Notes: generated by a model from the sequence alone, not told the origin. Counted from the first letter of the stretch, positions 8,021 through 16,797 are shown. The stretch is DNA of 25,366 nucleotides from CAZUSO01 sp964622775 (GCA_964622775.1 CAZUSO010000043.1:1-25366); one strand, 5' to 3'. Translations and numbers: made by a program.

Positions 8021-9328
8021 ATGTCAACATCTTTCAGAATAACAGGTGGTAAAAGGCTTTCTGGCCGTATCCGGCCGCAAGGTGCAAAGAACGAGGCGCT
8101 ACAGGTACTTTCTGCAGTGCTGCTTACACCCGAAAAAATAACCCTTACCAATGTGCCGGATATTGCAGATGTCAATACCCTCATTGAGCTGCTGGAGGCA
8201 ATGGGCGTTGAGGTAGAGCGCCCCTCGCGGAATACCTGTACCCTGCAGGCGAAAAATGTTCATATTGATTTTATGAACAGTGGGGCTTACCGGCAAAAGT
8301 CTGCACGGCTCCGGGGTGCTGTAATGCTTACGGGACCACTGCTGGCACGATATGGTGAAGCGTTCCTGCCCCAGCCGGGAGGTGATAAAATAGGTCGCCG
8401 CCGCCTTGACACGCATATTCGTGGCTTTGAAAAAATGGGGGTCAATTTTCAATACGATCAGGAGCGGAAGGAGTTTCATCTGAAAACCAATAAGCTGACC
8501 GGAGCCAACATACTGATGGAAGAGCCTTCCGTAACCGGTACCGCCAATCTCGTGATGGCTGCGGTATTGGCTGAGGGAACAACAACTATTTATAACGCAG
8601 CCTGCGAACCCTATGTTCAACAATTATGCAAAATGCTTATCAGTATGGGTTCCAGGATTGCAGGCGTTGGGTCTAATCTGCTGGTGATTGAAGGCGTACA
8701 GTTCCTGCGGGGTTGTGAACACCGGATGCTTGCCGATATGATAGAGGTGGGTTCCTTTATCGCTATGGCAGCAATGACCCAAAGCGAGCTGACGATTACG
8801 GATGCTGATGTGCATGACCTGGGCATGATGCCGCAGACCTTTTCAAATCTTGGAGTAACAACAATTATCCGGGGAAATGATATTTATGTTCCTGCTCAGG
8901 ATTCCTACCGCATTCAGCACTTTATTGACGGTTCTATCCTGACCGTTTATGATCATCCCTGGCCGGGCGTTTCACCTGATCTCCTGAGCGTGATACTGGT
9001 AATGGCTACCCAGGCGGCAGGAACGGTACTGATCCATCAGAAGATGTTTGAAAGCCGGTTGTTTTTTGTAGATAAGCTTATCGAAATGGGTGCGAGTATC
9101 GTATTGTGCGACCCGCACCGGGCCGTTGTAATCGGGCTGAACCGAAGCGCTCCCCTGCGCGGTATCACCATGTCTTCACCTGATATCCGTGCCGGAGTGG
9201 CTTTGCTGATTGCTGCTTTATCGGCGGGGGGAGAAAGCGTTATCGAAAATATCCACCAGATCGACCGGGGTTATCAGGATATTGATAGCCGGCTGAATGC
9301 ATTAGGCGCTTCCATTGAACGTATCTGA
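8021..9328 (+). CDS. murA: UDP-GlcNAc 1-carboxyvinyltransferase (MurA)
   Basis: A 435-residue enzyme catalysing the first committed step of peptidoglycan synthesis: transfer of enolpyruvate from PEP to UDP-GlcNAc in the cytoplasm. The N-terminal GAKNEAL motif (K23/N24) matches the substrate-binding Lys-Asn of the family. The catalytic loop reads PGGDKIGRRRLDTH, so Asp122 replaces the usual Cys115 (E. coli numbering). The start at 8021 is preferred over 7985 because MSTSFRITGGKRLSGRI aligns with the normal MurA N-terminus and the upstream 12 residues look like leader. Asp at this position is known in other bacteria and removes the site alkylated by fosfomycin. The next gene converges from the other strand. 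Confidence 0.94.
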   Translation: MSTSFRITGGKRLSGRIRPQGAKNEALQVLSAVLLTPEKITLTNVPDIADVNTLIELLEAMGVEVERPSRNTCTLQAKNVHIDFMNSGAYRQKSARLRGAVMLTGPLLARYGEAFLPQPGGDKIGRRRLDTHIRGFEKMGVNFQYDQERKEFHLKTNKLTGANILMEEPSVTGTANLVMAAVLAEGTTTIYNAACEPYVQQLCKMLISMGSRIAGVGSNLLVIEGVQFLRGCEHRMLADMIEVGSFIAMAAMTQSELTITDADVHDLGMMPQTFSNLGVTTIIRGNDIYVPAQDSYRIQHFIDGSILTVYDHPWPGVSPDLLSVILVMATQAAGTVLIHQKMFESRLFFVDKLIEMGASIVLCDPHRAVVIGLNRSAPLRGITMSSPDIRAGVALLIAALSAGGESVIENIHQIDRGYQDIDSRLNALGASIERI

Positions 9329-9366
9329 TCAGGAAAATCATCCTTTGCTCTTCAGTAATTCCTGAT
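9328..9366. terminator. Inverted repeat at the convergent murA/glycosyltransferase ends
   Basis: ATCAGGAA (9328-9335) pairs with TTCCTGAT (9359-9366) over a 23-nt loop, spanning the 9-bp gap between the two convergent stop codons. There is no T-run on either strand, so a terminator role is only suggested by position. Confidence 0.25.
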
Positions 9367-10546
9367 ACCGGTTCAGCAGATCCCGAATGAGTTGTTGTTG
9401 GTCGTAATGCTCCGCAATGAGTTTGCGGGCTGCATTCCCGATACGCAGAATTTGCTCCGGCTGCCGAACTACATCAATGATTTTTTGGGCAAAGGTTGCA
9501 GGAGCATCCGCCAGGAGAATATGCCTGCCATCCCGCGCGTCAATCCCTTCCATGCCGATACCGGTAGTAATGATACATTTTCCCATGGCCATTCCCTGAA
9601 ATATCTTTATGCGTACGCCGCCTCCCGATTGCAGAGGCACGAGGAGCAGGGTTTTGTCACTTTCGAATGCACGGGCATCAGGCACTTCGCCCAGTACCTC
9701 TACATTTTTCCATTGGTTACGAAAATAATATTCCGGCATATTGCGTCCGGCCAGATAAAGCCGGGTTTGCGGCAGCGATTCCTGAAGCAGCGGCATTACC
9801 TGCTCAAGCAGCCAGTTCACACTTTCCTGATTAGGCAGCCAATCCATAGCGCCGATATGATAGAGGCTTACCGGATTGATATTCCCCGGTAAATAAGGAA
9901 TGGCAGCGCTATCCACGCCAAACGGATGAAGATAAACCGGAACCCGGCAACCGAGCGTCCGATAGAGCTCCTGATCCTGTTTCGAAATGGCCAGCACGAT
10001 GTCATAATCATTGATGTGCTTCAATTCAAATTGTTTGAGCCGTGCAGCCAGCATCTGAAGATAGGTTCTTTTGAACAAATTTTGTTCCTGTGCAGCAAGC
10101 CGTTCCCAAATTCGGTATTCGATATTATGTTGCCGTATCGCAATTTTGGCCTTACTGTATTGTCGTATTGTAGCCATATACGGCGTCAGATAAAGTCCTT
10201 CAAGCTGGATAATATCGAAGGATTCTCGCTGTAATAAGGCAATAAGTGCGGATTCAAATTCTTTGCTGATAAAACGGACGATATTGTAGGATGTCCCCAG
10301 TAACAGGCTTTTAATGGCCCCAAGTGGCCGGATATCATTATTGACATTTATAACAACAAAATGCTGCAACCGGTGATATAAATCGGGAAGCTGATCTACG
10401 TTAACATAGTGCCTGGAGGTATTCATAGCCAGCATGCTTAACGACACTCCGGCATCCAGATATCCTGCGGTATAATAATGCACGCCGATATTCCCGCCAT
10501 CGTGCAGCGGAAAAGGGATCCGGTTAGTGAGTTGCAGAATTTTCAT
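9338..10546 (-). CDS. GT4-type glycosyltransferase
   Basis: About 402 residues from the preferred start (MKILQLTNRIPFPLHDGG, codon at 10546-10544). A start 12 codons upstream is possible but would precede the exact TAnnTTTG box at 10566-10559. It is a GT-B fold retaining glycosyltransferase. The N-terminal domain begins with the basic/glycine-rich acceptor-side motif. The C-terminal donor-binding domain has LYHIGAMDWLPNQESVNWL, VLGEVPDARAF and the SGGGVRIKIFQGMAMGKCIITT loop typical of family GT4. Family logic suggests transfer of a sugar from a nucleotide-sugar donor onto a lipid-linked or surface glycan; donor and acceptor cannot be read from sequence. It lies 56 bp downstream of a nucleotide-sugar dehydratase gene, suggesting a shared polysaccharide pathway. 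Confidence 0.85.
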   Translation of the reverse strand: MKILQLTNRIPFPLHDGGNIGVHYYTAGYLDAGVSLSMLAMNTSRHYVNVDQLPDLYHRLQHFVVINVNNDIRPLGAIKSLLLGTSYNIVRFISKEFESALIALLQRESFDIIQLEGLYLTPYMATIRQYSKAKIAIRQHNIEYRIWERLAAQEQNLFKRTYLQMLAARLKQFELKHINDYDIVLAISKQDQELYRTLGCRVPVYLHPFGVDSAAIPYLPGNINPVSLYHIGAMDWLPNQESVNWLLEQVMPLLQESLPQTRLYLAGRNMPEYYFRNQWKNVEVLGEVPDARAFESDKTLLLVPLQSGGGVRIKIFQGMAMGKCIITTGIGMEGIDARDGRHILLADAPATFAQKIIDVVRQPEQILRIGNAARKLIAEHYDQQQLIRDLLNRYQELLKSKG

Positions 10547-10558
10547 AAAAAAGGAGCG

Positions 10559-10566
10559 CAAATTTA
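10559..10566 (-). promoter_or_regulatory. -7 element upstream of the glycosyltransferase
   Basis: On the - strand TAAATTTG is an exact TAnnTTTG match, 12 bp before the preferred start codon. No -33 element at proper spacing is seen (the nearest TTTG is 13 bp away), so it may be fortuitous. If real, the transcript would have a very short leader. Confidence 0.3.
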
Positions 10567-10602
10567 AAAGATGCGTTCCCAAAGAATGCGGTAAACGACC
10601 AT

Positions 10603-12519
10603 TTATTTAGGCGTATCTAATTTTTCATAAACCGAATTATTGCTGATAAACTCCGGGACGATTTCCTTCATTTTTACTACGGTTTCCGTATTGAAATGAT
10701 TTTTGGCAAGCTTGATCAACTGTTCGATCTGGGAGTAGATAAAAGTAAAGTCGTATTCGATTACTTTGGCGATCAGAATCTTTTTATGGTAGGTAGGCAG
10801 GGTGTTTTCCGAATTGTTGAGTAACTCTTCGTAGAGCTTTTCGCCCGGGCGCAATCCGGAATATACAATCTTGATATCTTTTTCCGGTTCACGACCTGAA
10901 AGCCGGATCATTTTACGCGCCAGGTCGGCGATCTTAACCGGGTCTCCCATATCAAACACGAAGATTTCTCCGCCATGTCCCATAGCTCCGGCTTCCAATA
11001 CGAGGCGGCAGGCTTCGGGAATAGTCATAAAATAGCGGGTGATATCCGGGTGCGTTACGGTAAGCGGTCCTCCGTCTTCTAATTGTTGCTTAAAGCGTGG
11101 AATTACAGAGCCGTTAGAGCCTAAAACATTTCCGAAACGCGTGGTGATAAACTTGGTTACCCGCATGGGGGAAATGCCCGAAATGCTTTTACTTTTCGCA
11201 TTGGTGTGGTAATTATAAAACGCCTGCGCGAAAATTTCCGCAATGCGTTTGGAAGCGCCCATTACATTAGTAGGATTCACCGCCTTGTCGGTGGAGATCA
11301 TCACAAATTTCTCTGCACTGTATGACATAGCCAGCTCAGCCAGTATTTTCGTGCCTAATACATTGTTCAGCACTGCTTCCGAAGGATGGTCTTCCATCAG
11401 CGGCACATGTTTATAAGCCGCTGCATGATAAATGACATCGGGAGCATAAATTTCAAAGATCTGTTCCATGCGTACCTTATCACAGATATCGCCGATAAAG
11501 GTTTTAACCGGTACGCTTTCCGGCATTGAAATATCCAGTTCGTGAAGCGGTGTTTCGGCAGCATCACAGGCAATTACGATAGCCGGATTGTAATTTAATA
11601 TCTGGCGTACAATCTCAGATCCGATGGATCCTGCCGCCCCGGTTACCAGTATTTTCTTTCCGCGGATCTCTTTCCCTACCTCTTCATTATTAATCTTAAT
11701 CACTTCGCGTTCCAGCAACTGTTCAATATTGATATCTTTCAGTTGTTTGGTGTCTAAGGTATTGTTGATCCATTTTTCAGATGAGGGCACCTGCTGAACG
11801 CGCATATCCGTTTCCAGGCACATATCTACGATTTCGTTCAGCCGGCTTTTGCGCAGATAGGGTTCGGCAATGATCAATAATTCAACACCTTCATTTTTCA
11901 GCTTGGAAAGGTTGCCTTTATTAAACCGGTAAACAGGAACATTTTCCAGCAATTTTCCAATGAGCTTTTCATGATCATCAAAAAAACCAACGACCTTCAC
12001 ATCCGATTTGCGACTGTCCGAGATCATTTTCTTCGCCAGCATGCCCTCCTGCCCGGCCCCAAAAATTACTGCTTTGGAGTTTTTATGGCGAACGCTGAAA
12101 AGATAATGAAAGATGCGCTTAACAGCTAAGCGATAAATAATCTGAAGAAAGTTGATGGAAAGGAAATAGATGAAAATTACCGAATAAGGGAAAATCGTAG
12201 TCTTGCCGATAAATTCGGGATAGATATTCTCAACAAGTACAAAAATAACAGCAGCGATGGAATTAATAATCAGTAATCTTCCTGCATCTTCAAAGGTGGT
12301 ATATCGAACGATGCCGGCATAAACCTTAAAAGCCATCAGCAATATGGTATTGACCAGAATAACAATGCTGATAATCTTTGCGAAAGGAAATTCGGGGGCC
12401 TCTTTAAAATCAAAATTGAAGCGAAGCAAAAAAGCTAAAGTAACTGCGAAAACACAACAGAGTAAGTCAAGTGCAAAGATGGTCCATCTTGGTGCAAAAC
12501 GTACGTTTTTGTTTACCAT
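10603..12519 (-). CDS. Membrane CapD/WbpM-like UDP-sugar 4,6-dehydratase
   Basis: A 638-residue inner-membrane protein of the CapD/WbpM/FlaA1-like SDR family. Four hydrophobic segments occupy about residues 12-32, 46-66, 82-98 and 110-130. A first Rossmann domain follows (VIFGAGQEG, 151-159), then the catalytic SDR domain with TGAAGSIGSE (293-302), HAAAYKHVPLME (365-376), S409-T-D-K and MGASK (420-424). Met replaces the usual SDR Tyr, as in WbpM-type enzymes. These convert UDP-GlcNAc or similar to a 4-keto-6-deoxy sugar for capsule or O-antigen. Length is normal for the long form. The glycosyltransferase downstream fits this role. The exact substrate is not determinable. Confidence 0.9.
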   Translation of the reverse strand: MVNKNVRFAPRWTIFALDLLCCVFAVTLAFLLRFNFDFKEAPEFPFAKIISIVILVNTILLMAFKVYAGIVRYTTFEDAGRLLIINSIAAVIFVLVENIYPEFIGKTTIFPYSVIFIYFLSINFLQIIYRLAVKRIFHYLFSVRHKNSKAVIFGAGQEGMLAKKMISDSRKSDVKVVGFFDDHEKLIGKLLENVPVYRFNKGNLSKLKNEGVELLIIAEPYLRKSRLNEIVDMCLETDMRVQQVPSSEKWINNTLDTKQLKDINIEQLLEREVIKINNEEVGKEIRGKKILVTGAAGSIGSEIVRQILNYNPAIVIACDAAETPLHELDISMPESVPVKTFIGDICDKVRMEQIFEIYAPDVIYHAAAYKHVPLMEDHPSEAVLNNVLGTKILAELAMSYSAEKFVMISTDKAVNPTNVMGASKRIAEIFAQAFYNYHTNAKSKSISGISPMRVTKFITTRFGNVLGSNGSVIPRFKQQLEDGGPLTVTHPDITRYFMTIPEACRLVLEAGAMGHGGEIFVFDMGDPVKIADLARKMIRLSGREPEKDIKIVYSGLRPGEKLYEELLNNSENTLPTYHKKILIAKVIEYDFTFIYSQIEQLIKLAKNHFNTETVVKMKEIVPEFISNNSVYEKLDTPK

Positions 12520-12591
12520 AGTTATAGCTGTTGTTTAAAAAATAGATCCCGATAGCATCTTGCTAATTATGTATTGGTGGAAAGGGGTGCA

Positions 12592-12599
12592 CAAAGATA
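12592..12599 (-). promoter_or_regulatory. -7 element of the CapD-like gene
   Basis: On the - strand TATCTTTG matches TAnnTTTG exactly, 72 bp before the start codon. A TTTG -33 is not evident in the A/T-rich sequence upstream. Confidence 0.5.
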
Positions 12600-12648
12600 T
12601 AAAATACATTTTAATAATTGTATATTCATTTTTTGATAAGATTACAAG

Positions 12649-12671
12649 CGCTTTTTTAATGCTAAAAAGCG
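12649..12671. repeat. Small inverted repeat without T-tract
   Basis: CGCTTTTTTA (12649-12658) faces TAAAAAGCG (12663-12671) with a 4-nt loop and one bulged T. Neither side is followed by a T-run, so it is not a standard terminator. It sits about 50 bp upstream of the -7 box of the CapD-like gene. Confidence 0.35.
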
Positions 12672-12812
12672 TATAGGGAAGATCCCGAATGGCTTCAAAT
12701 CCGAAAAGCATTAACCGGTGCTTACTGTTTTATCGCATTTATTTTTTCTCATGATACTGCTACAAAATAGCAGATAATCCGTCTTGCCACTAATTCCAAT
12801 AAAAATCTGTTA

Positions 12813-12844
12813 TTATAAAAAGGATCCGACTGCTCTCATGGATC
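12813..12844 (-). terminator. Weak candidate lysS terminator
   Basis: Read on the - strand, GATCC (12844-12840) and GGATC (12827-12823) form a 5-bp stem with a 12-nt loop, followed by CTTTTTAT. It is about 35 bp beyond the lysS stop. The stem is short. Confidence 0.3.
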
Positions 12845-12879
12845 AACGAGACCTTTGATATTTCATTTTTGAACATAAA

Positions 12880-14397
12880 CTAATTCTGCTTTTCCGGGCG
12901 CATTTGCGGAAAGAGCAATACGTCCTGTATAGAATTTTGACCGGTGAGAATCATCGCCAGACGTTCAATGCCGAAACCGATTCCCGAAGTGGGCGGCATG
13001 CCGTATTCCAAAGCACGCAGGAAATCATAATCAATAAACATTGCCTCATGATCGCCGCGTTCCATCAGCTTCGTCTGTTCCTCAAAGCGCTCCCGCTGAT
13101 CGATGGGATCATTCAGTTCAGAATAGGCATTGGCTAATTCCTTACCGTTAACGATCAATTCAAAACGCTCCACAAGTCCGGGCTTGCTCCGGTGCTTCTT
13201 AGTCAGAGGACTCATCTCTACCGGGTAGTCCGTAATAAAGGTCGGCTGTATATAATGCGCCTCGCATTTTTCCCCGAAAATCTCGTCAATCAGTTTACCA
13301 CGTCCCATACTGTTATCCATCGGAATATGTAATTGCTTACATATATCCCGCAATCCTGTTTCGTCCATTTCACTGATGTCTATACCTGTATGCTCCCGAA
13401 TGGCATCATAGATTGTGATACGCCTGTATGGTGCTTTAAAGTCGATCTCCTTCCCGTTTACCTGCGTAATGCTGGATCCGTTGGTGGCAATGGCAGCATG
13501 TTCCAGCAGGCGCTCCGTTACGTTCATCATCCAGATATAATCTTTATAAGCTACATAAAATTCCAGGATGGTAAATTCCGGGTTATGCGTGCGATCCATA
13601 CCCTCGTTCCGGAAATTGCGACTAAACTCATACACCCAGTCGAAGCCCCCCACAATAAGGCGTTTCAGATAGAGCTCATTGGCAATGCGCAGGTACAGCG
13701 GAATATCAAGGGCATTATGATGCGTAATAAAAGGGCGCGCGGCAGCGCCGCCCGGGATACTTTGCAGCACAGGGGTGTCCACTTCTAATGCTCCATGTTC
13801 ATTCAGAAAATCCCGGATGGCGTTTTTCATCCGGGTGATTTTGATAAAGGTGTTTTTTACGCCGGGATTCACAATCAGATCCGCATACCGTTGCCGGTAA
13901 CGAAATTCCGGATCGGTAACCGTATCGAAAAACGCTCCTTCTTTTTCCTTCACAACGGGTAGTGGCCGCAAGGCTTTTGCCAGCAAGGTAAAAGATTCCA
14001 CATGGACAGATATCTCGCCGGTTTTTGTGATGAATACAAACCCCGTGATGCCAATAAAATCACCGATATCAAGTAGCTTTTTCCAGACGGTATTATATAA
14101 GGCCTTGTCTTCGCCCGGGCAAATATCATCACGACGGATATAGAGCTGTATTTTGCCAATTCCATCCTGAATCACGGCAAAATTAGCCTTGCCCATGTCC
14201 CGAATGCTCATCAGGCGACCGGCAAGGCTCACGTGACGAAATGCTTCCTGGTTTTCTTCTGAAAAATTCTGCTTAATGGCTTCTGTGGTATGGGTTATGG
14301 GAAATTGTGCAGCCGGGTAGGGGTCAATGCCCATCCGAATTAGCTCTGCTAACTTTTGGCGGCGGAGTACTTCCTGTTCACTGTAAGTGGAGTGCAT
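12880..14397 (-). CDS. lysS: Lysyl-tRNA synthetase, class II
   Basis: A 505-residue enzyme that charges tRNA-Lys with lysine using ATP in the cytoplasm. An OB-fold anticodon-binding domain occupies about residues 55-150 (SLAGRLMSIRDMGK, FAVIQDGIGKIQLYI). The class II catalytic core follows with motif 1 around VDTPVLQSIPGGA (206-218), motif 2 FRNEGMDRTHNPEFT (262-276) and motif 3 GIGFGIERLAMIL near the C-terminus. Length is that of standard bacterial LysS. It is probably monocistronic: it has its own promoter, and the gene upstream ends 89 bp away. Confidence 0.98.
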   Translation of the reverse strand: MHSTYSEQEVLRRQKLAELIRMGIDPYPAAQFPITHTTEAIKQNFSEENQEAFRHVSLAGRLMSIRDMGKANFAVIQDGIGKIQLYIRRDDICPGEDKALYNTVWKKLLDIGDFIGITGFVFITKTGEISVHVESFTLLAKALRPLPVVKEKEGAFFDTVTDPEFRYRQRYADLIVNPGVKNTFIKITRMKNAIRDFLNEHGALEVDTPVLQSIPGGAAARPFITHHNALDIPLYLRIANELYLKRLIVGGFDWVYEFSRNFRNEGMDRTHNPEFTILEFYVAYKDYIWMMNVTERLLEHAAIATNGSSITQVNGKEIDFKAPYRRITIYDAIREHTGIDISEMDETGLRDICKQLHIPMDNSMGRGKLIDEIFGEKCEAHYIQPTFITDYPVEMSPLTKKHRSKPGLVERFELIVNGKELANAYSELNDPIDQRERFEEQTKLMERGDHEAMFIDYDFLRALEYGMPPTSGIGFGIERLAMILTGQNSIQDVLLFPQMRPEKQN

Positions 14398-14441
14398 ATT
14401 AAATTAGTGTATTAAAAGAATTACCTGTCGGAAAATCTGCG

Positions 14442-14470
14442 CAAAAGTACAAATTTTGACAGGCAACCAA
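14442..14470 (-). promoter_or_regulatory. lysS promoter
   Basis: On the - strand TTG at 14470-14468, an 18-bp spacer and an exact TAnnTTTG box (TACTTTTG, 14449-14442), 44 bp before the lysS start. Confidence 0.65.
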
Positions 14471-14486
14471 TTGTTATGATGCGGAG

Positions 14487-15644
14487 TTACTTTTTCAAAG
14501 GAACCGTGTATCTCATTTGCACCTGTATATACCTGCGGTTCAGAAAATCATTACTGTTCCGGACAGCATTATTAAGGCCTTCCCGGTAAATTATTCCCGA
14601 CTGGATATTGGGCGTAATGGCGAACTCGGCTTTCCCGGTCATACCTACATCAAGGTCGGGGATCATTTTTACTTCATCGTTCAGGAACATAAGCGCATTA
14701 TCAGAGCCGTCGCGCAGCAATTGCTGAACATCGGGGCCGGCGCTCAGAGAAAACTGTTTGGTCAATTTATAACCAATGGTGGGATTAACCTGAATATAAT
14801 AAAAATCGTTTGCCGGATAAAAATGTCCGGAAGGCCGGCTGCGGGTATTGCCGTTGCCGGATAGCAGATCATTCATAACATTACCGGTATAATGCAGCGT
14901 ATTGTCATTCCCCTGGTTGATATTCATCGCTACGGTGCCATCTACGAACATCCGGTTGCCCAGATATTGCCGGGCGCTGATGCCGAAGGTTACGCCGGTT
15001 TTGAAGGTGCCGTAATTTACCCCGCCGCCAACGGCAAGCGATGTGCGGCCTTCGGGGTGCTTTTGTAATAAAGTATAGGCATTAAAATAATCATCCTGTG
15101 TCGTTTCCGGATTAAGGGATGAATTTCTGTCCCGGTGTGTTGCTATGGATTTTGTGGCATTAAAATCTTCAGGTGTAACGGAGGAGCCATGGTGATCCGG
15201 TAGTTCGTTTGAATTATGGTTTTGATTGATCAGCGGTGCCGGTGTAACATCCGAAGGCGGTGCCGGTCTGGAAGGCAGAGAATGGTCTATAATAGGTGCA
15301 CCGGCATAAGTGGCCGGTTTCAGATGATGTTGTGATTGCGAATCCGGTGTTTTTAATTCCGGAGTAGTTTTATTTTCGACGGGTCGGTGTGCTTCGGTAT
15401 AGGAGGGGTTTACAGTATGTTCTTCGGTTTGACCAAACCAGAGAAAAACACTGCCGACTGCCAGTAAAGTGGCGGCAGCAATCCCTATAGGCCACAAGAT
15501 TCTTTTACGCAGTCGAAACGGAATTTGCTGTGGTGCAGCCTGAGGCAGGCGCCGGGCTAATTGCTCCCAATGAGCGGGATTATAGACCAGTTCCTCTTCA
15601 TCCATTTTCTTCCGAAGCAGCTCATCAAAATCATTTCTGCTCAT
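14487..15644 (-). CDS. Anti-sigma-like N-terminus fused to a beta-barrel-like domain
   Basis: A 385-residue protein of unusual layout. Residues 1-47 are charged and cytoplasm-like (MSRNDFDELLRKKMDEEELV, then HWEQLARRL), resembling the short anti-sigma region of proteins encoded beside ECF sigma factors. One transmembrane helix lies at 49-70. A Pro/Ser/Thr/Asn-rich linker runs from ~72 to 190. Residues ~195-385 show repeated Gly/aromatic amphipathic strands (VGGGVNYGTF, TIGYKLTKQFSLSAGPD, RYIQVQMRYTVPL) like a small outer-membrane beta-barrel. Its start overlaps the end of the sigma-factor gene by 14 bp, implying translational coupling. I infer that it restrains the sigma factor and links it to the outer envelope. 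The barrel call is from pattern only. Confidence 0.72.
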   Translation of the reverse strand: MSRNDFDELLRKKMDEEELVYNPAHWEQLARRLPQAAPQQIPFRLRKRILWPIGIAAATLLAVGSVFLWFGQTEEHTVNPSYTEAHRPVENKTTPELKTPDSQSQHHLKPATYAGAPIIDHSLPSRPAPPSDVTPAPLINQNHNSNELPDHHGSSVTPEDFNATKSIATHRDRNSSLNPETTQDDYFNAYTLLQKHPEGRTSLAVGGGVNYGTFKTGVTFGISARQYLGNRMFVDGTVAMNINQGNDNTLHYTGNVMNDLLSGNGNTRSRPSGHFYPANDFYYIQVNPTIGYKLTKQFSLSAGPDVQQLLRDGSDNALMFLNDEVKMIPDLDVGMTGKAEFAITPNIQSGIIYREGLNNAVRNSNDFLNRRYIQVQMRYTVPLKK

Positions 15645-16209
15645 AGATCTTTATTGGTTTATTATTTCGTTTATGGATTTTCTCCTGTAAATTTTTTCTT
15701 GCATTATTAACATGCCACTGTGATGTCCCCTCGCTGATTTCCAGCATTTGCGCAATTTCCTTATGCGAAAATCCATCGAAAATATAGAGGTTGAACACCG
15801 TTCGGCTCATGGGTGACAAGGTTTGAATCAGTTGCACCAGATCTTTCATGACTAATTTTTCCAATCCCGAATTATGGGAAATCACGGTTAAAGAATCCTG
15901 CAGGGTTTCCGGGTAGCTTACCTGCCGTGCATTCTTTTGTTGTTTGCTTTTCAGAAAATCCAGGCAGGTATTCACCATAATCCGCTTCATCCAGCCTTCA
16001 AATGATCCGCTTCCCTGATAGGAATCTATATTATTAAAGATCTTTAAAAAACCATCCTGCAATAATTGCTCCGCATCATGCATATCTTTTGTATAGCGGG
16101 CACAAAGCTTGAGGAACATACTGTAATAACTTTTGTACAGATACTCCTGTATTACTCGGTGCTGTTTTTTGCACCCGGTAATGATTTCCTGCTCTGTGTA
16201 TAAGGCCAT
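15631..16209 (-). CDS. ECF-type RNA polymerase sigma-70 factor
   Basis: A 192-residue sigma factor. Region 2 spans about residues 20-95 (YYSMFLKLCARYTKDMHDAEQLLQ region, FLKIFNNIDSYQGSGSFEGW, IMVNTCLDFL). Region 4 spans about 125-180, with the -35-binding helix-turn-helix GFSHKEIAQMLEISEGTSQ. No region 3 is present, as expected of the extracytoplasmic-function group. It directs RNA polymerase to a specialised promoter set that cannot be deduced here. The overlapping next gene is its probable anti-sigma partner. Its own promoter appears to be the housekeeping type. Confidence 0.93.
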   Translation of the reverse strand: MALYTEQEIITGCKKQHRVIQEYLYKSYYSMFLKLCARYTKDMHDAEQLLQDGFLKIFNNIDSYQGSGSFEGWMKRIMVNTCLDFLKSKQQKNARQVSYPETLQDSLTVISHNSGLEKLVMKDLVQLIQTLSPMSRTVFNLYIFDGFSHKEIAQMLEISEGTSQWHVNNARKNLQEKIHKRNNKPIKIYEQK

Positions 16210-16242
16210 AAATTTCTGCTGCTATGCAATCATGTTACTTCT

Positions 16243-16250
16243 CAAAATTA
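16243..16250 (-). promoter_or_regulatory. -7 element of the sigma-factor gene
   Basis: On the - strand TAATTTTG matches TAnnTTTG exactly, 33 bp before the sigma-factor start and in the gap after the lipoprotein gene. No correctly spaced -33 is seen. Confidence 0.45.
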
Positions 16251-16274
16251 GTGAATCAAAAATTGTCATCCTTT

Positions 16275-16601
16275 TTATTTTTTTTGCAGCCTGGTAATAA
16301 TAATATTCCGGTCGCATTCGGTTGTGTCAGCCTGCCATTCGATTTTCACATAAACCGGAAAATCAGAATTGGAATTGATATTACTTCCCGAAGGCAGCTC
16401 TTTAGCCAAAAAACTTGTACTGTATGGCGGAGTATTGACAATATTTACAATAAATCCTCCGCAACAGCCACATTCGGTTAAGTCAAACCCGGTGATTACC
16501 GCATCGGATGCATCGGGGCTTAGCGACTCTTTTTTACTACAGTTGATACCAATGAACAGCAGGGCGGTCAGTACAAACAGGTTTTTCAATAAATGCTGCA
16601 T
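16275..16601 (-). CDS. Small CGCCGG lipoprotein, unknown function
   Basis: A 108-residue protein with a lipoprotein signal (hydrophobic 8-18, Cys21 in GINCSKKE). The mature part has a tight cysteine motif ECGCCGGFIV (residues ~43-52), a conserved-looking LPSGSNINSNSDFPVYVKIEW segment and one further Cys (TTECDRNIII). I recognise the general type, small Bacteroidota lipoproteins with a C-x-CCGG[WF] block, but no function is known to me. The paired Cys could bind metal or form disulfides. It lies 65 bp upstream of the sigma factor in the same direction and may share its transcript. Confidence 0.75.
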   Translation of the reverse strand: MQHLLKNLFVLTALLFIGINCSKKESLSPDASDAVITGFDLTECGCCGGFIVNIVNTPPYSTSFLAKELPSGSNINSNSDFPVYVKIEWQADTTECDRNIIITRLQKK

Positions 16602-16797
16602 CTTTATTTAGTATTTTAAAAAATATTTTTTACCCACCTGAGCCTGAAAGACGTGAAATCTTTAATGTCATTAAACATAGCAATTTTTGGGGGAACCCCG
16701 GAATTTTATGTGCAATATTGTCATGCCCAACAGTTTCCGTACGCATATAGACGTATATTCGGCTGCTAAGATTGGGTGCTTTATTTTTCAGGAAGAA

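Larger units (their letters stand above)
12520..12879. other. Intergenic region between lysS and the CapD-like gene
   Basis: A 360-bp A/T-rich gap with no convincing ORF. It holds the -7 box of the CapD-like gene near one end and two small inverted repeats, one of them a possible lysS terminator. Nothing else is recognised. Confidence 0.6.

Noticed and set aside
9392..9892. A 166-codon + strand frame opposite the glycosyltransferase
   Set aside because: It lies inside the donor-binding domain of a convincing glycosyltransferase and shows no domain of its own.
13333..13788. A 151-codon + strand frame opposite lysS
   Set aside because: It is fully covered by the class II core of lysS and has no family motif.
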